A stretch of 64,000 nt of DNA from Hanleya hanleyi (GCA_036873755.1 JAVTVY010018846.1:19233-83232); one strand, 5' to 3'. Counted from the first letter of the stretch, positions 22,566 to 33,822 are shown. The notes: a model not told the origin generated them from the sequence alone. Made by a program: numbers and translations.

Positions 22566-23343
22566 TTTAAAGCCCATTCCTTCTCATTCACCAAACGCTA
22601 TATAGACGATCTTCTCGCTGTGAATAATCGCTATATAAATGACATAGTGAAGGATATATATCCCCCTTCACTGGATTTGAGGGAAACTACAGATAGCCCT
22701 ACAGGCACATCATATTTAGACCTATATCTCTACAAAAATAGAGCGAATCTTCTCTCTCGTCCACTTCATGACAAAAGAGATGATTACAATTTCGACATAG
22801 TAAACTATCCCTTTATGGACAGTAATATTCCAGTGGGACCTGCATATGGCGTATACATATCTCGCCTAGTAGCGTTTGCTAGATCCCGTGTTAAATGTGA
22901 CGATTTTAATGAAAGTCACAAAACATTATTGCAGAAACTTATAAAACAGGGCTATACCACCAAGAGCCTTCACTCAAATTTGGCGATACATATCGCATGC
23001 TGATAGCAAAATACGAGCGTAGCGTGCAAGATCTATGGCGTTGCGTTTCGTAACTTGTAATTTCGCTTAACCCGGGGCTAGAGGCCGTATAAACCCATGT
23101 ACTTCAAGATCCTCATGGTGCCCATATGAACAGACACACTCAAAGCGTGACTGAGATACATCATTCTCTGGATGACAACTTTACAACGAATATCATATGG
23201 ATTAAGATTACGAATCAGCTATACGGATTTGATATTTTTGGAACATCATGGTGTCTTGCCGGCATCATTGATAACTGTTGACCGCTTCTCTCTTGCAGGA
23301 AACTAGCATATGTTTATGTACACTATGATTGTCTTTTTGAATT
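22566..23343 (+). mobile_element. Penelope-like element, 5'-truncated copy 1
   Basis: The copy starts inside the reverse transcriptase just before motif C (RYIDDLLAV). It keeps the C-terminal part (DIYPPSLDL, TSYLDLYLYK, DKRDDYNFDIVNYPF, GVYISRLVAFARS) in a frame open to about 23003, then the 3' region to GAATTTGGTG at 23343. Copy 2 begins directly after it, a head-to-tail arrangement often seen in Penelope-like elements. A truncated copy like this is inactive. Confidence 0.7.
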
Positions 23344-25136
23344 TGGTGAATGGTCGTTGAAACAATCCGCCATATTGACAGAAGTACCCTTCCCCAAGCA
23401 AAACAAGTACTGAGAAGCCCCAATTCGCAAGAAGTTCTAGCAAATCTCCAGATTAAATTCGTCCTAGTCCCAGCAGGCAAAGCTCCAAGTAATATAATAT
23501 TCATATGCAAATATTACTATTACCAGGTGCTGGTTGAAGAATTAACCATCAAATACGTCATCAAATACGTCTACTTACTCTCATTTACTTTGAAAGATTT
23601 ATTTAACAATCACAAAACGTTTCTCAAGGAAAGAGGTATTTGTCTTTCAATCAAACATAACGATATACCAAAAGTATACTAGACTCCCAAAATGCATAAA
23701 TCACCATACAAAGCTAGATTCATAGCTGGTTCTAGAAGCCGCACCACCAAGCTTCTTTCAACCCTGTTGACGAGGGCCCTTCAGGAGGTAAAAGCATTTT
23801 GGGAAAGGTATTGCGCCACTATTTCTAAAAACTCTGGCGTTGGATGTATGTGGATATTGAAAAACTCAAAATGTCTTACGGAAGAACTTGATGCTAAAGG
23901 TCACATACCGTATAGGCATGTATCCACATGGGATTTCTCGACTCTCTATACCACAATCCCTCATCAGGACCTTATTGACCGTCTAAGTTCATTAATAGTA
24001 TTGTGTTCTGTCTGTGTTCAAGAAAACTGATCGTAGATATATTAATGTCGGAAGTCATAAAGCATTCTTTAGCTCTACTACATACAAGAGATATCATTCA
24101 TGGGATGTTTCTTTGTTTATAGAGTTGCTTGAATTTCTCATTAAAAATATCTATGTGAAATTTGGCAACGCAATATATCAACAGCATATAGGTATTCCAA
24201 TGGGTACTATTTGTGCACCCCTATTGGCTGACCTATATCTGTTCTCTTATGAATATGACTATATGCAGGCGCTTTCAAAAACCGATCCATTCAAAGCCCG
24301 TTCCTTGTCATTCACCAAACGCTATATAGACGATCTTCTCGCTGTGGATAATCGCTATATAAATGACGCAGTGAAGGATATATATCCACCTTCACTGGAT
24401 TTGAAGGAAACTACAGATAACCCTACAGGCACATCGTATTTAGACCTATATCTCTATAAAAATGAAGCGGGCCTTCTCTCTCGTCGACTGTATGACAAAA
24501 GAGATGATTACAATTTCGACATCGTAAACTATCCCTTTCTGGACAGTAATATTCCAGTGGGACCTACATATGGCGTATACATATCACGCCTAGTAGCATT
24601 TGCTAGATCCTGTGTTAAATGTGACGATTTTAATCAACGTCACAAAACATTGTTGCAGAAACTTATAAAACAGGGCTACACCACTCAAATTTTCTCAAAT
24701 TTGGCGATACATATCGCATGTTCATAGCAAAATACGAGTGTAACGTGCAAGATCTATGGCGTTACGTTTCGTAACTTGTGTCTAATTCCGCTTAACCCGG
24801 GGCTAGGGGCCGTATGAACCCATGTACTTCAAGATCCTCATGGTACTCATATGAACAGTCACAATCAAAGCGTGACTGAGCTACATCATTCTTTTTTGGA
24901 TGACGACTTTGCAACGAATATTATGGATTAAGAAAACTGATCAGCGATACGGATTTGATATTTTTGGAACATCATGATGTCTTGCCGGCATCATTGAAAG
25001 CTGTTGACCGCTTCTCTCTTGCAGGAAAAAAGCCTATGTTTATGTATACTATGATTGTCTTTTTGAATTTGATGCTAATACTGTTATATGGAATATGGAT
25101 TAGGTCTTTGGATTATGGACGCGGATATTCTCTAAT
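23344..25136 (+). pseudogene. Penelope-like reverse transcriptase, copy 2 (broken)
   Basis: Three overlapping pieces (23350-23682, 23692-24030, 24014-24727) carry one reverse transcriptase. They show an N-terminal KFVLVPAGKAPSNIIFICK block, KMHKSPYKARFIAGS, motif A DFSTLYTTIPH, motif B GIPMGTICAPLLADLY and motif C RYIDDLLAV. The YLDLYLYK..YDKRDDYNFDIVNYPF and GVYISRLVAFAR blocks follow. The block order resembles Penelope-like RTs (FADKGG-like block, PKxHK, IPH, MG..AP, YxDD). Breaks are an in-frame TAG at 23680-23682 where the family has tryptophan, and a frameshift near 24010-24020. No GIY-YIG nuclease is seen. 24728-25136 is the 3' region. Confidence 0.65.
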
Positions 25137-26099
25137 TACAACACATATAAGGGAAGTGGGAAGCGGTGCCGACATATTGACTGCGTCATATGACTTCACA
25201 GAATAGTCTTCTGGTAAACCTATTCTAAAGCACATACCAAGAATCTAACGATTCGAGATATGTGTTGTATCTCAGGTACGCTTTTATTGTACCTGTTCAT
25301 GTGGCAACTTGAATGATATGACCAAACGGCCCCTAGCACCGGCATAAGCGGTATTAGATACAAATCTAGAGAGCTATGATGGAAATGCTCTGACAACTCG
25401 TATATTGGTAATTGGTGAGCTGTTTAGCTATGACAACTCGTACATTGGAGATTGGTGAGCTGTATCGTCGTCAGATGTAAATAACAGCAATTAACACAAA
25501 AGACTAGTCTGTAAGGCCCGATGTCGACCCAGCATCAACTTCCCACAAATGCCAACATATATCAAAGACCAAAAGGTCTGTACAGGGGGCGGGCCTCGGG
25601 GACGAAACGTCCACCAGCAGAATCTCGCCATATACAGGTAAAAATTACAACACATATAAGGGAAGTGGGAAGAGGTGCCGACATACTGACTGCGTCACAT
25701 GACTTCACAGAATAGTCTTCTGGTAAACCTATTCTAAAGCACATACCAAGAATCTAACGATTCGAGATATGTGTTGTATCTCAGGTACGCTTTTATTGTA
25801 CCTGTTCATGTGGCAACTTGAATGATATGACGACACGGCCCCTAGCACCGGCATAAGCGGTATTAGATACAAATCTAGAGAACTATGATGGAAAGGCTCT
25901 GACAACTCGTATACTGGTAATTTGGTGAGCTGTTTCGCTGTGACAACTCGTACATTGGAGATTGGTGAGCTGTATCGTCGTCAGATGTAAATGACAGCAA
26001 TTAACACAAAAGACTAGTCTGTAAGGCCCGATGTCGACCCAGCATCAACTTCCCACAAATGCCAACATATATCAAAGACCAAAAGGTCTGTACAGGGGG
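25137..26099 (+). repeat. ~507-bp direct repeat after the reverse-transcriptase element
   Basis: Unit 1 (25137-25644) and unit 2 (25645-26099, cut off) both begin ATTACAACACATATAAGGGAAG and share a run through GTAAGGCCCGATGTCGACCC to GGTCTGTACAGGGGGC. Unit 1 continues with CTCGGGGACGAAACGTCC and CCATATACAG before unit 2 starts. Long direct repeats next to a Penelope-like ORF would fit the pseudo-LTRs of that class. Unit 2 is truncated exactly where block copy B begins (26100). Confidence 0.6.
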
Positions 26100-26439
26100 C
26101 ATGCTATAAGATATTAGGCTAACTGAACAAAATTCGTTCATTCGTAAAATTTTAATAGGTACATGTGTTGTCCTTTCTTTGGATTTCAGATATACCATTC
26201 ATTTTGCAAACCATCTGAGATCTGTCCTGATATGTTTCCACTTACATATCTGTTATAAATCCTGGTACACAGGACCAAGTTTTCCTAATCCAGTTTTCAT
26301 GTAGTCATGTGTCCTTCTCCAGGTCTCCAGTTTCTTAGATCGTGTGTACAAGTAACCAGTTGTAGTTGATGGCAGCACTCGGTTTTATCCGTTTATAATA
26401 AAGTATAGAATCATATCGTTGCCTTTCACAACTGGGAAC

Positions 26440-29420
26440 TACTTTTTATATGACGTGTTGCAATGAAAATCTGAGGCACTCAAAAAAACAAAACAAAACG
26501 ATCATTGTATATGTATTTGTCAAGGAAACTGGGTCGGGTGCACTGGGCCTAAGGTGAATGACTAAAACGTGGAGAGGACACTTCGGGTGAGGAGTCGGGT
26601 GGATGCAAGAAATGGATTTCCGTTGAAAAAATAAAATGACTTTATACCCCAACATCTGGAAAAAACCCGTCAAATAGGTCTAGATGAACCTTACTTTTTC
26701 TCAAGGGGGAAGACAGACCAAGATGTGTATTATGAGATTGCGGGTCAATGTAAAACTAGGACATTATCGAGAACAAAATATGGGGGATCTAGGTGGGCTA
26801 ACCCCGAGACAAATGAGTTGAGAATGGTGGGGATCGCTCGTCCGGTCACGGGACAGACGTTTGGATGTAAATATAGGATTTTCCGCGGAAACCTTGCCCA
26901 CAAAATGCGGATAAAACCAAGTAAAGTTTATATGGGTCATCACGGTTCACAAGGGCCGTGCATGGTGGAGAGCACGCGACTGCTGGTTGCATGCTAAACC
27001 ACGGTTCCGAAAAATCCCGAAAAACTTATTCAATGAGGGAAATGGACTTAGCACTCCGTCGTTCACAAGGGCCGTGCAGGTTGAGGAGCGCTGGCTTCGT
27101 GCAAAACAAGGATTTTCCCCCAAATAAAATCCAGACAAAAACTTTACAGGGCTAAAACATGTCAGAATGGTGGAATTGGTACGCATGAATCACCATTTTC
27201 TTGAGGGATACAAGGATGGGTGTGGACATTCTATCGATCTGGCTTACGCTGTCGCCTATGAACGGCGGATTCGAAGAGCCGTGGATTGAGTTTCGACGGT
27301 AGCATCATGGCGCGCATGCGCATTTGCTAGGGATGGCTGCTGTGGACGTTTTGGGAGATAGGTGGACCGGCACTGACGTCATGGTGCACATGCGCAGTAG
27401 AGGAGTAGTATCGAGAGAGAGATTACGTTTTTGGGCGATCTAGGGACAATCGTTGATCTAAATAGGCCGTGCAGGGTGTCATCGTGAAGCTCTTGGTGCG
27501 TAGACTGGACGCCGAGATATGTTGTCCTAGGAATAGACCAGCTGGGGCCGCACGACTACACGATGGAACCGGTTTAGATCTGATTGAAATTGTTCGAATC
27601 CGTTTGAGGGTGAATTATTGGAACATCCGTCATTAAGCGTCAGCCCAGGCTACTGTAACGACAGCATGTCATAGAGCGGTCGTTTTCGTAATTTGATCGC
27701 ATTACTCAGAGTCTTCTTGGGTGATAACCCCATATCGTCTTCCAAATATCGCTTGGCATTCACGCGAGCTCAGTGTCTGGGATCTCTAGATAGACTGTCA
27801 GTGTTCCCACCCACACATACTTCATACCCATGCAGATTATTCCGGTGCCTCGTCATATCGTAGTATCTGGGAGAGGTTTACCCAAACTAAGAGCTAGTAT
27901 GAGCCATGTTGAATGATTGAACTTGAGCTTGAGACATCCTTCATATTAATGGCGGTTCAAATGGCTGCTTAGTCTGAAGGCTCGTCCACAATCATGACAT
28001 TCATATCCTGGTGCCTTATGGACTAACCGTTGATGTCGCCGTACAAATGACTTATCTTACATTTATAGACTCATGGATGGTATCAATAAATACCGGTTCG
28101 TCAACCCTCACATGGATTACAAGTTAGTGACATCTCAACTGACTGTGTAGTCTGAAACGGTGTTCACAGTCCTCACATTGATGCCCGAGTGTCTCACGGA
28201 GACACCATTCATGGCGGTGTAAACTATCCAGGCGATTAAATGTATCCACACAGGTCTTATGGGTATACTTGGCATTAGTGCGCTGTAAGTCGTAAAAGCC
28301 TGGATTCGAGCAAGTGGTACAGGTGAACATCGCGGCGTGAGTGGTTGAAAAAATGTCTTCTGGAAGGATCAGAACGCTCTATGTTAATGTGCGCAAGTTG
28401 GCGATCTATGTTTAGCACAACCGGATCAATCTGGTTCAAACCGGTCTATACCAGTCTGAGCCAGTTCCAACTGTACTGCTCTTTTGGCGGCAATTCCCAA
28501 TTTAGATAAACGGCCACTTCAATCTCGTGTGGACCGGTGCGGTCATGATTTCGTCCATACACTGTTGTACATAAGTTTTTTTTGAACGTTATGACCAATT
28601 GGGTCAGGTTGACCGAGTGGTTCCATTCCCACTCCATTTTGTGCCGCGATATATTGTGATTGCGTGCACATACGCACAAGGACAGTAGTATAGAAAGTAG
28701 ACTTTCGGTTTGGTTCGTGGTGGGGACTGATCTTCGCCACCTGTAGACAGGTATGGACTTGTCTGTGATTGACGCTCCGTATTCTGAGCTGACCCCCATC
28801 ACACAACATTGATGCTCTATATTAACTATATTGGTGTTCTTTAAAACCAAATTACTGCTCTGTGACATAACACAGAGGCTATAAATCACCATGCATGACC
28901 CATGTGCACCCCGGATAGCCCATATTCACTTGACGGGGCGCAAACTCTGAACTTATTTGGACTTGTCAGAGTGCCAGGTTCGCATCCCCCTCCAGCAGCC
29001 ACATTTCCCACCATGCCGGACAGATATGGACCCGGTATGGCCCACTAACACTTGATTATTCTTTTCGGATTTTCCCGGAAAGTCCTAGATTTGCATCCAC
29101 GGTTAGCCATTGGGTAACAAATTCGTTTTTGGTGTTTTATTCTTTAGAAAGTCCTTGTATTACATCCACCCGCAATCCCACAATGCACCTCTCGGAAGGC
29201 TACAGCCTAGATCCACTTGACGAGGATTTCCGCATATTTGGGTATAAAGTCCATATTTCGCATTTTCGGTCTTTCCAGAATCCTAGTTTAACATAAACCG
29301 GCAATTCACTTCTCGGAAGTCCACGGCTGTTGAAATGTAAAGTTTGTTTTTTCCGCATTCTATTATTTCAGAAAAAATCCTATTTTTGCATTCAGCCATC
29401 TCCGCGGTACTATAGCTAAC
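26440..29420. mobile_element. Fossil element with inverted subterminal arrays (copy B)
   Basis: This is the copy-B counterpart of 4820-9340. The left array (about 26540-27160) contains GTCGGGTGGATGCAAG and GGATGTAAATATAGGATTTTCC. The right array (about 29050-29420) contains the inverted forms ATTACATCCACCCGCAATCC and AATCCTATTTTTGCATTCA. The finger-gene remnant lies between. It is shorter than copy A because it lacks the 1.7 kb stretch and a ~60-base piece near 29100. Confidence 0.4.
27640..28330 (-). pseudogene. Decayed multi-finger C2H2 gene of the E1/E2 family, copy B
   Basis: Read on the minus strand from 28330, a 68-codon open piece has CTTCSNPGFYDLQ and ends with the finger CEDCEHRFRLHSQLRCH (about 28124-28190). 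About 100 bases on, near 27960-28020, another finger YECHDCGRAFRLSSHLNRH is readable. Still further (about 27730-27930) comes DNA matching the start and HLEEDMGLPP parts of the E2 finger protein. Stops and frame changes separate the pieces. It suggests an ancestor with at least three fingers, or a second finger gene upstream of the usual one. Confidence 0.5.
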
Positions 29421-29823
29421 CAAGGCCAAAGGTCAACCCTCTCCGTTTCCTCTCCGTTTGTTACGGCCGATTCCCTCAGCCCCAAATAATAAGAAATTTT
29501 CACTTTATATACTACTTCCTGTTTGTGTTTGCTAACTCCTAACGTTAACAGAACATAAATCAAGATTATGTAGAAAGAAGGCACGAACGTAGAGTTTCGT
29601 AGAGTCATTAATGCACCATGAGATATCTTCCAGTTTCATAGCACTTGATTATTCAATTCAATGTTTTAAAAGCATGTCTTGTATTTTATTGGCTAGTAGG
29701 GAGAATTGAAAGAACATACAGCCGGCCATATTGTTTCTGTAAAGGTTTATTTTGGAGGATGGCTGCCTAACAGATGTCGGATCTGAGGCTTCTCGGGACT
29801 CAGAGAAACATAAGCACATAGAA

Positions 29824-29889
29824 AGGTACTTACCTATTACAGACACTTAGCCACATAGAAAGTTACTTATCTGGTAGAGAAACATAGTC
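29824..29889 (-). repeat. Splice-junction minisatellite, part left of E1 (copy B)
   Basis: About two units of the minisatellite described at 9742-10424 lie left of E1 (ACTTACCTATTACAGAC.. and ACTTATCTGGTAGAGAAAC). E1 interrupts the array after ATAGTC (29884-29889). The rest continues at 35735. Confidence 0.85.
29884..29889. other. Left 6-bp target-site duplication of E1 (ATAGTC)
   Basis: ATAGTC directly precedes the first base of the left TIR. It is repeated directly after the right TIR at 35729-35734. The normal minisatellite unit contains this word once (AAACATAGTCACATAC), which supports a true duplication made on insertion. Confidence 0.8.
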
Positions 29890-30140
29890 AGTAGTATAGT
29901 AAGTGCATTTAAACCCGTATTTCGCCGGGGGAGATAACTCTTGGTGGCGACAGGTGGCTCCAACACGAGAGAGCTCCTTGACTCGATCGAGTGTGACTTT
30001 GGAGCGGGCAGGGTCGAAAAAAATACCTGAAACCATGGGACTTATAGTAATAAATATCATGTATAGGTGTTGGACGATGTTATTATGGGTTTTTCCCCCG
30101 GGCCCGGCCGCCCGCAGCGCGCGGATTATCCGGCCGCATG
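29890..30140. repeat. Left terminal inverted repeat of E1
   Basis: It pairs with 35450-35728. Matching blocks are the terminal AGTAGTATAGTAAGTGCATTTAA, GATAACTCTTGGTGGCGACAG, GAGAGAGCTCCTTGACTCGA, a block through ATACCTGAAACCATGG, GTATAGGTGTTGGACGATG, and a CG-rich core GGGCCCGGCCGCCCGCAGCG. The left copy lacks ~33 bases present in the right copy after GGCGACAG. Confidence 0.85.
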
Positions 30141-30384
30141 CGGGATCATCCGGAAATGCGCGGGTTATCCAGCCGCACGCAGGTGATATTACATCAAAAT
30201 ATTATATTGGTTCACATTGACTATATTTTAGATATGACCATAAATCCACTCCCACATATATATATTATTATATTAAAATATATGAATGTAAGATCGGATA
30301 CTGGTAAAAATTAGCCTACAGCATAACTTTCAAATAAAAATAATACTAAGGGAAAACAATAATATTAAAAAAAAAAAAATCGCG

Positions 30385-30460
30385 TGTGGGACTCCGCCAG
30401 GGCCTATGGATCAAGAGCTCGGTGCGTTTCCACTGCGCCACATGCCAGTGCCAACCTCGC
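30385..30460 (-). other. Possible tRNA-related (SINE-like) sequence
   Basis: On the minus strand GTGGCGCAGTGGAAACGCACC resembles a tRNA D-arm/A-box. About 35 bases later comes a poor B-box candidate (GGCGGAGTCCC), and a run of T follows, as at Pol III ends. A full cloverleaf cannot be folded convincingly, so I do not call a tRNA gene. Confidence 0.25.
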
Positions 30461-31054
30461 CACCAAGGGTCGCTTTACGCTGGAAAATGGCCGCTCCACG
30501 AACCCCTGGTACGACGGTCGCTGAAAGTGGGTCCCATAATACATTGAAAACATTCTTTCACGTGGCCCCTTCCAGTTTCATTGGAACATATCCTATTCTT
30601 TATAAAACGTCAGTCATGAGCCATTTTCATGGCCAGTGTCATAACATCATGACGTCAGAATAGAAAATGTTTCGCAAGAATGCATAAAGTGTTCTGGTAG
30701 GCCATGTCATCTTTCAGACGCGCTCGTAACATCCATGACGTCGGGACGTCGGCTTGATCTCCACAGATACGCTCTCGTTATGTTCTAAATTCTAGGGGGA
30801 AGGGAGGGCGTGACCCTTTGCCAGGTCCTAGTTATTCTGCTTGTTTAAAAACATACAACAGTGGTGAGTTATGGGCAGTATACTGCAGCAACAACACGAT
30901 AAAATAATGCACGTATGATCAGAGAGAATAACTTCGACGAGAAAAAGTCAGCAAAATTATACAATCGCATTGGCAGTTTTGTGAAGTAAATTCTATCTTG
31001 CTTTAGATGCCGAAATTCGCCATTGCTGTTTAGTATGAAATTGGTCAAAATATC

Positions 31055-32130
31055 CCAATTAGGATATATCCAAACTTGGATTTTATATCCCAAGTGGGAT
31101 ATATATCCTAGTTAGTCCTTTGCTCTGACCTGTTTACATGTATAATCTTGAAATTAATTTTTTTTCTTCAAATTCATATGCATGCCTGGGCCTGGAAAAG
31201 TATCCACAAACTTCCACTGACATATAATGTAGATGGCAAACTTATCTCTTAGTCTGTAAAGCCCAAATTGTATGAAAATTCAATGCAAACATGTACAATA
31301 TTTACATGCAAAATTCATATTTACTTTTGGGTCTAATATTTTCATGGCACTGTAAATGCATTGAAGGAATTCCACCAACACGTCCCATAACACTAGCTTC
31401 CACGTAGTCTGTGGAATCAAAACTCTGTGAATAATCAACGTGGAATTTAGAATTGAACCGTTAATAAAGTTGGTACATGTATATTTCAATAATTCATAAT
31501 TCGTTAGCCTGTACATGTAATCTGTCAATGTACATGTTTTTATTCGCTATATACCATATTTGTGCTGTGTTATACCATTCATCTGTCCGGTGTTTACCAT
31601 ATTTGTCCTGTGCTACCAATTAGGATATATCCAAACTTGGATTTAATATCCCAAGTGGGATATATATCCCAGTTAGTCCTTTGCTCTGACCTGTTTACAT
31701 GTATAATCTTGAAATTAATTTTTTTTCTCCAAATTCATATGCGTGCCTGGGCCTGGAAAAGTATCCACAAACTTCCACTGACATATAATGTAGATGACAA
31801 ACTTATCTCTTAGTCTGTAAAGCCCAAATTGTATGAAAATTCAATGCAAACATGTACAATATTTACATGCAAAATTCATATTTACTTTTGGGTCTAATAT
31901 TTTCATGGCACTGTAAATGCATTGAAGAAATTCCACCAACATGTCCCATAACACTTCCACGTAGTCTGTGGAATCAAATATAATCAACGTGGAATTTAGA
32001 ATTGAACCGTTAATAAAGTTTGTACACGTATATTTCAATAATTCATAATTCTTTAGCCTGTACATGTAATATGTCAATGTACATGTTCCATTCGCTATAT
32101 ACCATATTTGTGCTGTGTTATACCATTCAT
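31055..32130. repeat. 561-bp tandem duplication in the left half of E1
   Basis: Unit 1 (31055-31615) and unit 2 (31616-about 32130) are nearly identical. Both start CCAATTAGGATATATCC and include the palindrome ATATCCCAAGTGGGATAT, the phrase GTCCTTTGCTCTGACCTG, a GTGGAATTTAGAATTGAACC part and ACCATATTTGTGCTGTG near the end. The GTGGGATAT..AGTCCTTTGCnCTGACCTG part recurs between the LINE ORFs near 51930-51965. The short frames on either strand are not genes. Confidence 0.85.
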
Positions 32131-32415
32131 CTGTTCTGTCATCTCACCCTGTACTATCATGTACATATTCTCTGTACATGTACTATGAACACAGTATCCT
32201 GATAATATATCATCCAACGCCAAGCTCAACGCTTCAACACCCTAATGAATTAGCTCAAAAGCTCTGATTTTTCTAGACACTAATTCATTGGGAATGCAGT
32301 GACGCCCGTCAATGACCGTCGTTACGCCCGAGCATAACGCCTTGACGCCATGATATAGACCGGAGAGAGAACAACAAGGATGAGAGAACAACAACAACAA
32401 CAAGTATTCATATAC

Positions 32416-32421
32416 TTTATT
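32416..32421 (-). terminator. Polyadenylation signal of the E1 finger gene
   Basis: AATAAA on the minus strand lies about 170 bases downstream of the stop at 32594, just past the conserved stem-loop at 32438-32470. The same signal occurs in both E2 copies (49362-49367 minus and 59889-59894 plus). Confidence 0.6.
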
Positions 32422-32437
32422 TTCCCCTCCATCATAA

Positions 32438-32470
32438 CATACCCACGCTGGGGGAGCCGCGTTGGGTATG
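32438..32470 (-). promoter_or_regulatory. Conserved 3' UTR stem-loop of the E1 finger gene
   Basis: CATACCCACGC and GCGTTGGGTATG can pair around a short GGGGGAGCC-type loop. The element lies between the stop codon and AATAAA. It recurs in E2 left (49384-49416), E2 right (59841-59872) and the fossils (12992-13024, 38955-38990) although the surrounding DNA differs. It is probably an RNA structure or a processing or packaging signal; its function is unknown. Confidence 0.55.
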
Positions 32471-32593
32471 TTTACAATTCAAGAAAACTCTTGTCCAATC
32501 AGAGGCCGCCATTTGACGCTGTCATATTCCTTGTTATCCATTAGATGTATTCTCGGCTGCTCTTGTCCAGTCAGAAAGTTCCATCCTTTTGTT

Positions 32594-33181
32594 CTAGTCC
32601 TCATCGGGCAGGCCTGGATATTCTTCGGGTAGCATGTCCTGAAACAGTTGTTTGCGCATCGCATTTTCCAGGACCTCGGTGGGTGGTAACCCCATATCCT
32701 CTTCCAAGTGACGCTTGGTCTTCATGATGGACCTGTGCGTGGGGTCGCCTTTCATTTCAAGAGACAGCAGGCTATACCGTTTATAGATGGCCATGGCTGT
32801 TTTCCTGATGCAGGGACGCATTTCGGTGTACGCCTCTTGTAAGTTATCCCCTCCGGCGTCCTCGATCGCTGCAGCATGAGTATTGACAGCTGCTGTGACA
32901 ATACCATCCCAGAAGGTAGGTTCTGCCTCACTTTCCTGGGATATAAGCTGACTACATGAGGTCAAGCTCTCCGTATCAGTATTTAGACTCTCAGCAATCT
33001 CTGTTTCGGTATCAGTCGATACACTCTCAACAGTCTCTGTTTCTGTATCAGTCGGTGGAATCTCAGAAGTCTCTGTATCGGCTTCTTGTGCCTCGGAGTA
33101 CGGATGGAAAGTCTTCTGGTGTCGCATCATATCGTAATGTCTGGTAAATGTGCGTTCGCACTCAGAGCAAGTATAAGCCAT
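32594..33181 (-). CDS. C2H2 zinc-finger acidic protein with C-terminal PRxR/DPxH domain (E1)
   Basis: The 195-residue frame starts at the ATG at 33181. The longer frame begins with GTG in the leader, and all copies share MAYTCSEC as the start. Residues 2-25 are one C2H2 finger (CSECERTFTRHYDMMRHQKTFH). Residues ~30-80 are an acidic linker built from repeats of TDTETE.VES. Residues ~90-185 form a helical domain with R.CIRK......Y, DPTHRSI..T and KQLFQDML. That domain aligns with the C-terminus of the ATPase fusion (33827-34216), including the 24-residue spacing from P to DP. The single finger suggests DNA or protein binding, but the role is unknown. The frame is intact and has its own TATA box (33227-33234), 3' stem-loop and AATAAA. 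Confidence 0.75.
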   Translation of the reverse strand: MAYTCSECERTFTRHYDMMRHQKTFHPYSEAQEADTETSEIPPTDTETETVESVSTDTETEIAESLNTDTESLTSCSQLISQESEAEPTFWDGIVTAAVNTHAAAIEDAGGDNLQEAYTEMRPCIRKTAMAIYKRYSLLSLEMKGDPTHRSIMKTKRHLEEDMGLPPTEVLENAMRKQLFQDMLPEEYPGLPDED

Positions 33182-33226
33182 GTGGACGTTTGAACGTCGA
33201 CTGTGCGTGTTTTGGGAATACACTTG

Positions 33227-33234
33227 CTTTTATA
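33227..33234 (-). promoter_or_regulatory. TATA box of the E1 finger gene
   Basis: TATAAAAG lies 46 bases upstream of the ATG at 33181. The leader TATTCCCAAAACACGCACAG follows it. TATA, leader and start are conserved in E2 right (59064-59117) and E2 left (TATA 56070-56077, separated from its gene by the LINE). Confidence 0.75.
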
Positions 33235-33235
33235 A

Positions 33236-33450
33236 CGTTAGTCAACGCCTAGCTCAACGCTTCAACGCCCTGGTGAACTAGCTCAGAAGCTCTCATTTTC
33301 TAGACACCAATACATCGAAATGCGGTGACGCCCGTCAATGCCCGTCTCAACGCCTTAACGCCCGTCTTAACGTCCGTCAACGCCCGTCTCAACGCCTTAA
33401 CGCCCATCTTAACGCCCGTTCCAACACCCGTCTCCATACCTATCTCAACG
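33236..33450. repeat. AACGCC tandem array between the finger gene and the 109-residue gene
   Basis: Degenerate ~11-base units (TTAACGCCCGTC, CAACGCC, TTAACG) fill the intergenic space. Just upstream is the conserved phrase CAACGCCCTGGTGAA..AGCTC.GAAGCTCT. Arrays of the same word occur at 32215-32350, 13330-13500, 56085-56250 and 58900-59060. It is a family-wide intergenic sequence, possibly a protein-binding array. Confidence 0.7.
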
Positions 33451-33462
33451 CATTATGCATTG

Positions 33463-33792
33463 TCAACTGGACGTTGATGTTGGAGGTTGAAGAAGATAAT
33501 TTCCCCTCTCCAGCTGGGTCTCCATAAAGGTTTGAAATGCCTGATGCAGGGTCAGTAGATTCTGGGCACGGGTATCCTCTTTGGATACTATCTGTTTCTT
33601 ATGCAGCAGAAGACATACGCGTGTCACCCATTGGATGTCATCTATGAGAGTGGTAAGATGAGAACGCATGCGTTGGTCGTTGATCCCACCTTGCGCTGCA
33701 TCAATAATAGCATCGACATTGGCTTGACGTAACGCTTCGGCTAGAATATCGTCGTTGTCGGGTTCAAACAAGTTGGACTCTGCAGTGCTCAT
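33463..33792 (-). CDS. 109-residue protein of the E1 element, function unknown
   Basis: The frame starts at the ATG at 33792, 31-39 bases downstream of a TATAAATAG box (33823-33831), and is intact. It appears helical and soluble: an acidic N-terminus (FEPDNDDILAEALRQ), amphipathic stretches (RMRSHLTTLIDDIQWVTRVCLLLHKK, TLHQAFQTFMETQLERG) and a PPTSTSS tail. I see no known motif, signal peptide or membrane helix. A decayed homologue at 22070-22517 shows it is a regular gene of this element family. E2 lacks it. Its place between ATPase and finger genes suggests a shared role in the element, but no function can be assigned. Confidence 0.65.
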   Translation of the reverse strand: MSTAESNLFEPDNDDILAEALRQANVDAIIDAAQGGINDQRMRSHLTTLIDDIQWVTRVCLLLHKKQIVSKEDTRAQNLLTLHQAFQTFMETQLERGNYLLQPPTSTSS

Positions 33793-33822
33793 GGTGAAAT
33801 GAGGAGACGGGTGCCGTGTGGT

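Noticed and set aside
25585..25625. Hammerhead ribozyme in the Penelope-like direct repeats
   Set aside because: GGGGACGAAACGTCC looks like the GAAA half of a hammerhead core, and such ribozymes are known in Penelope-like elements. I cannot find the matching CUGANGA half nearby on either strand, so I do not call it.
30385..30460. Functional tRNA gene
   Set aside because: The A-box-like part is good but acceptor and T arms do not pair and the B-box is poor. At most it is a tRNA-derived repeat.
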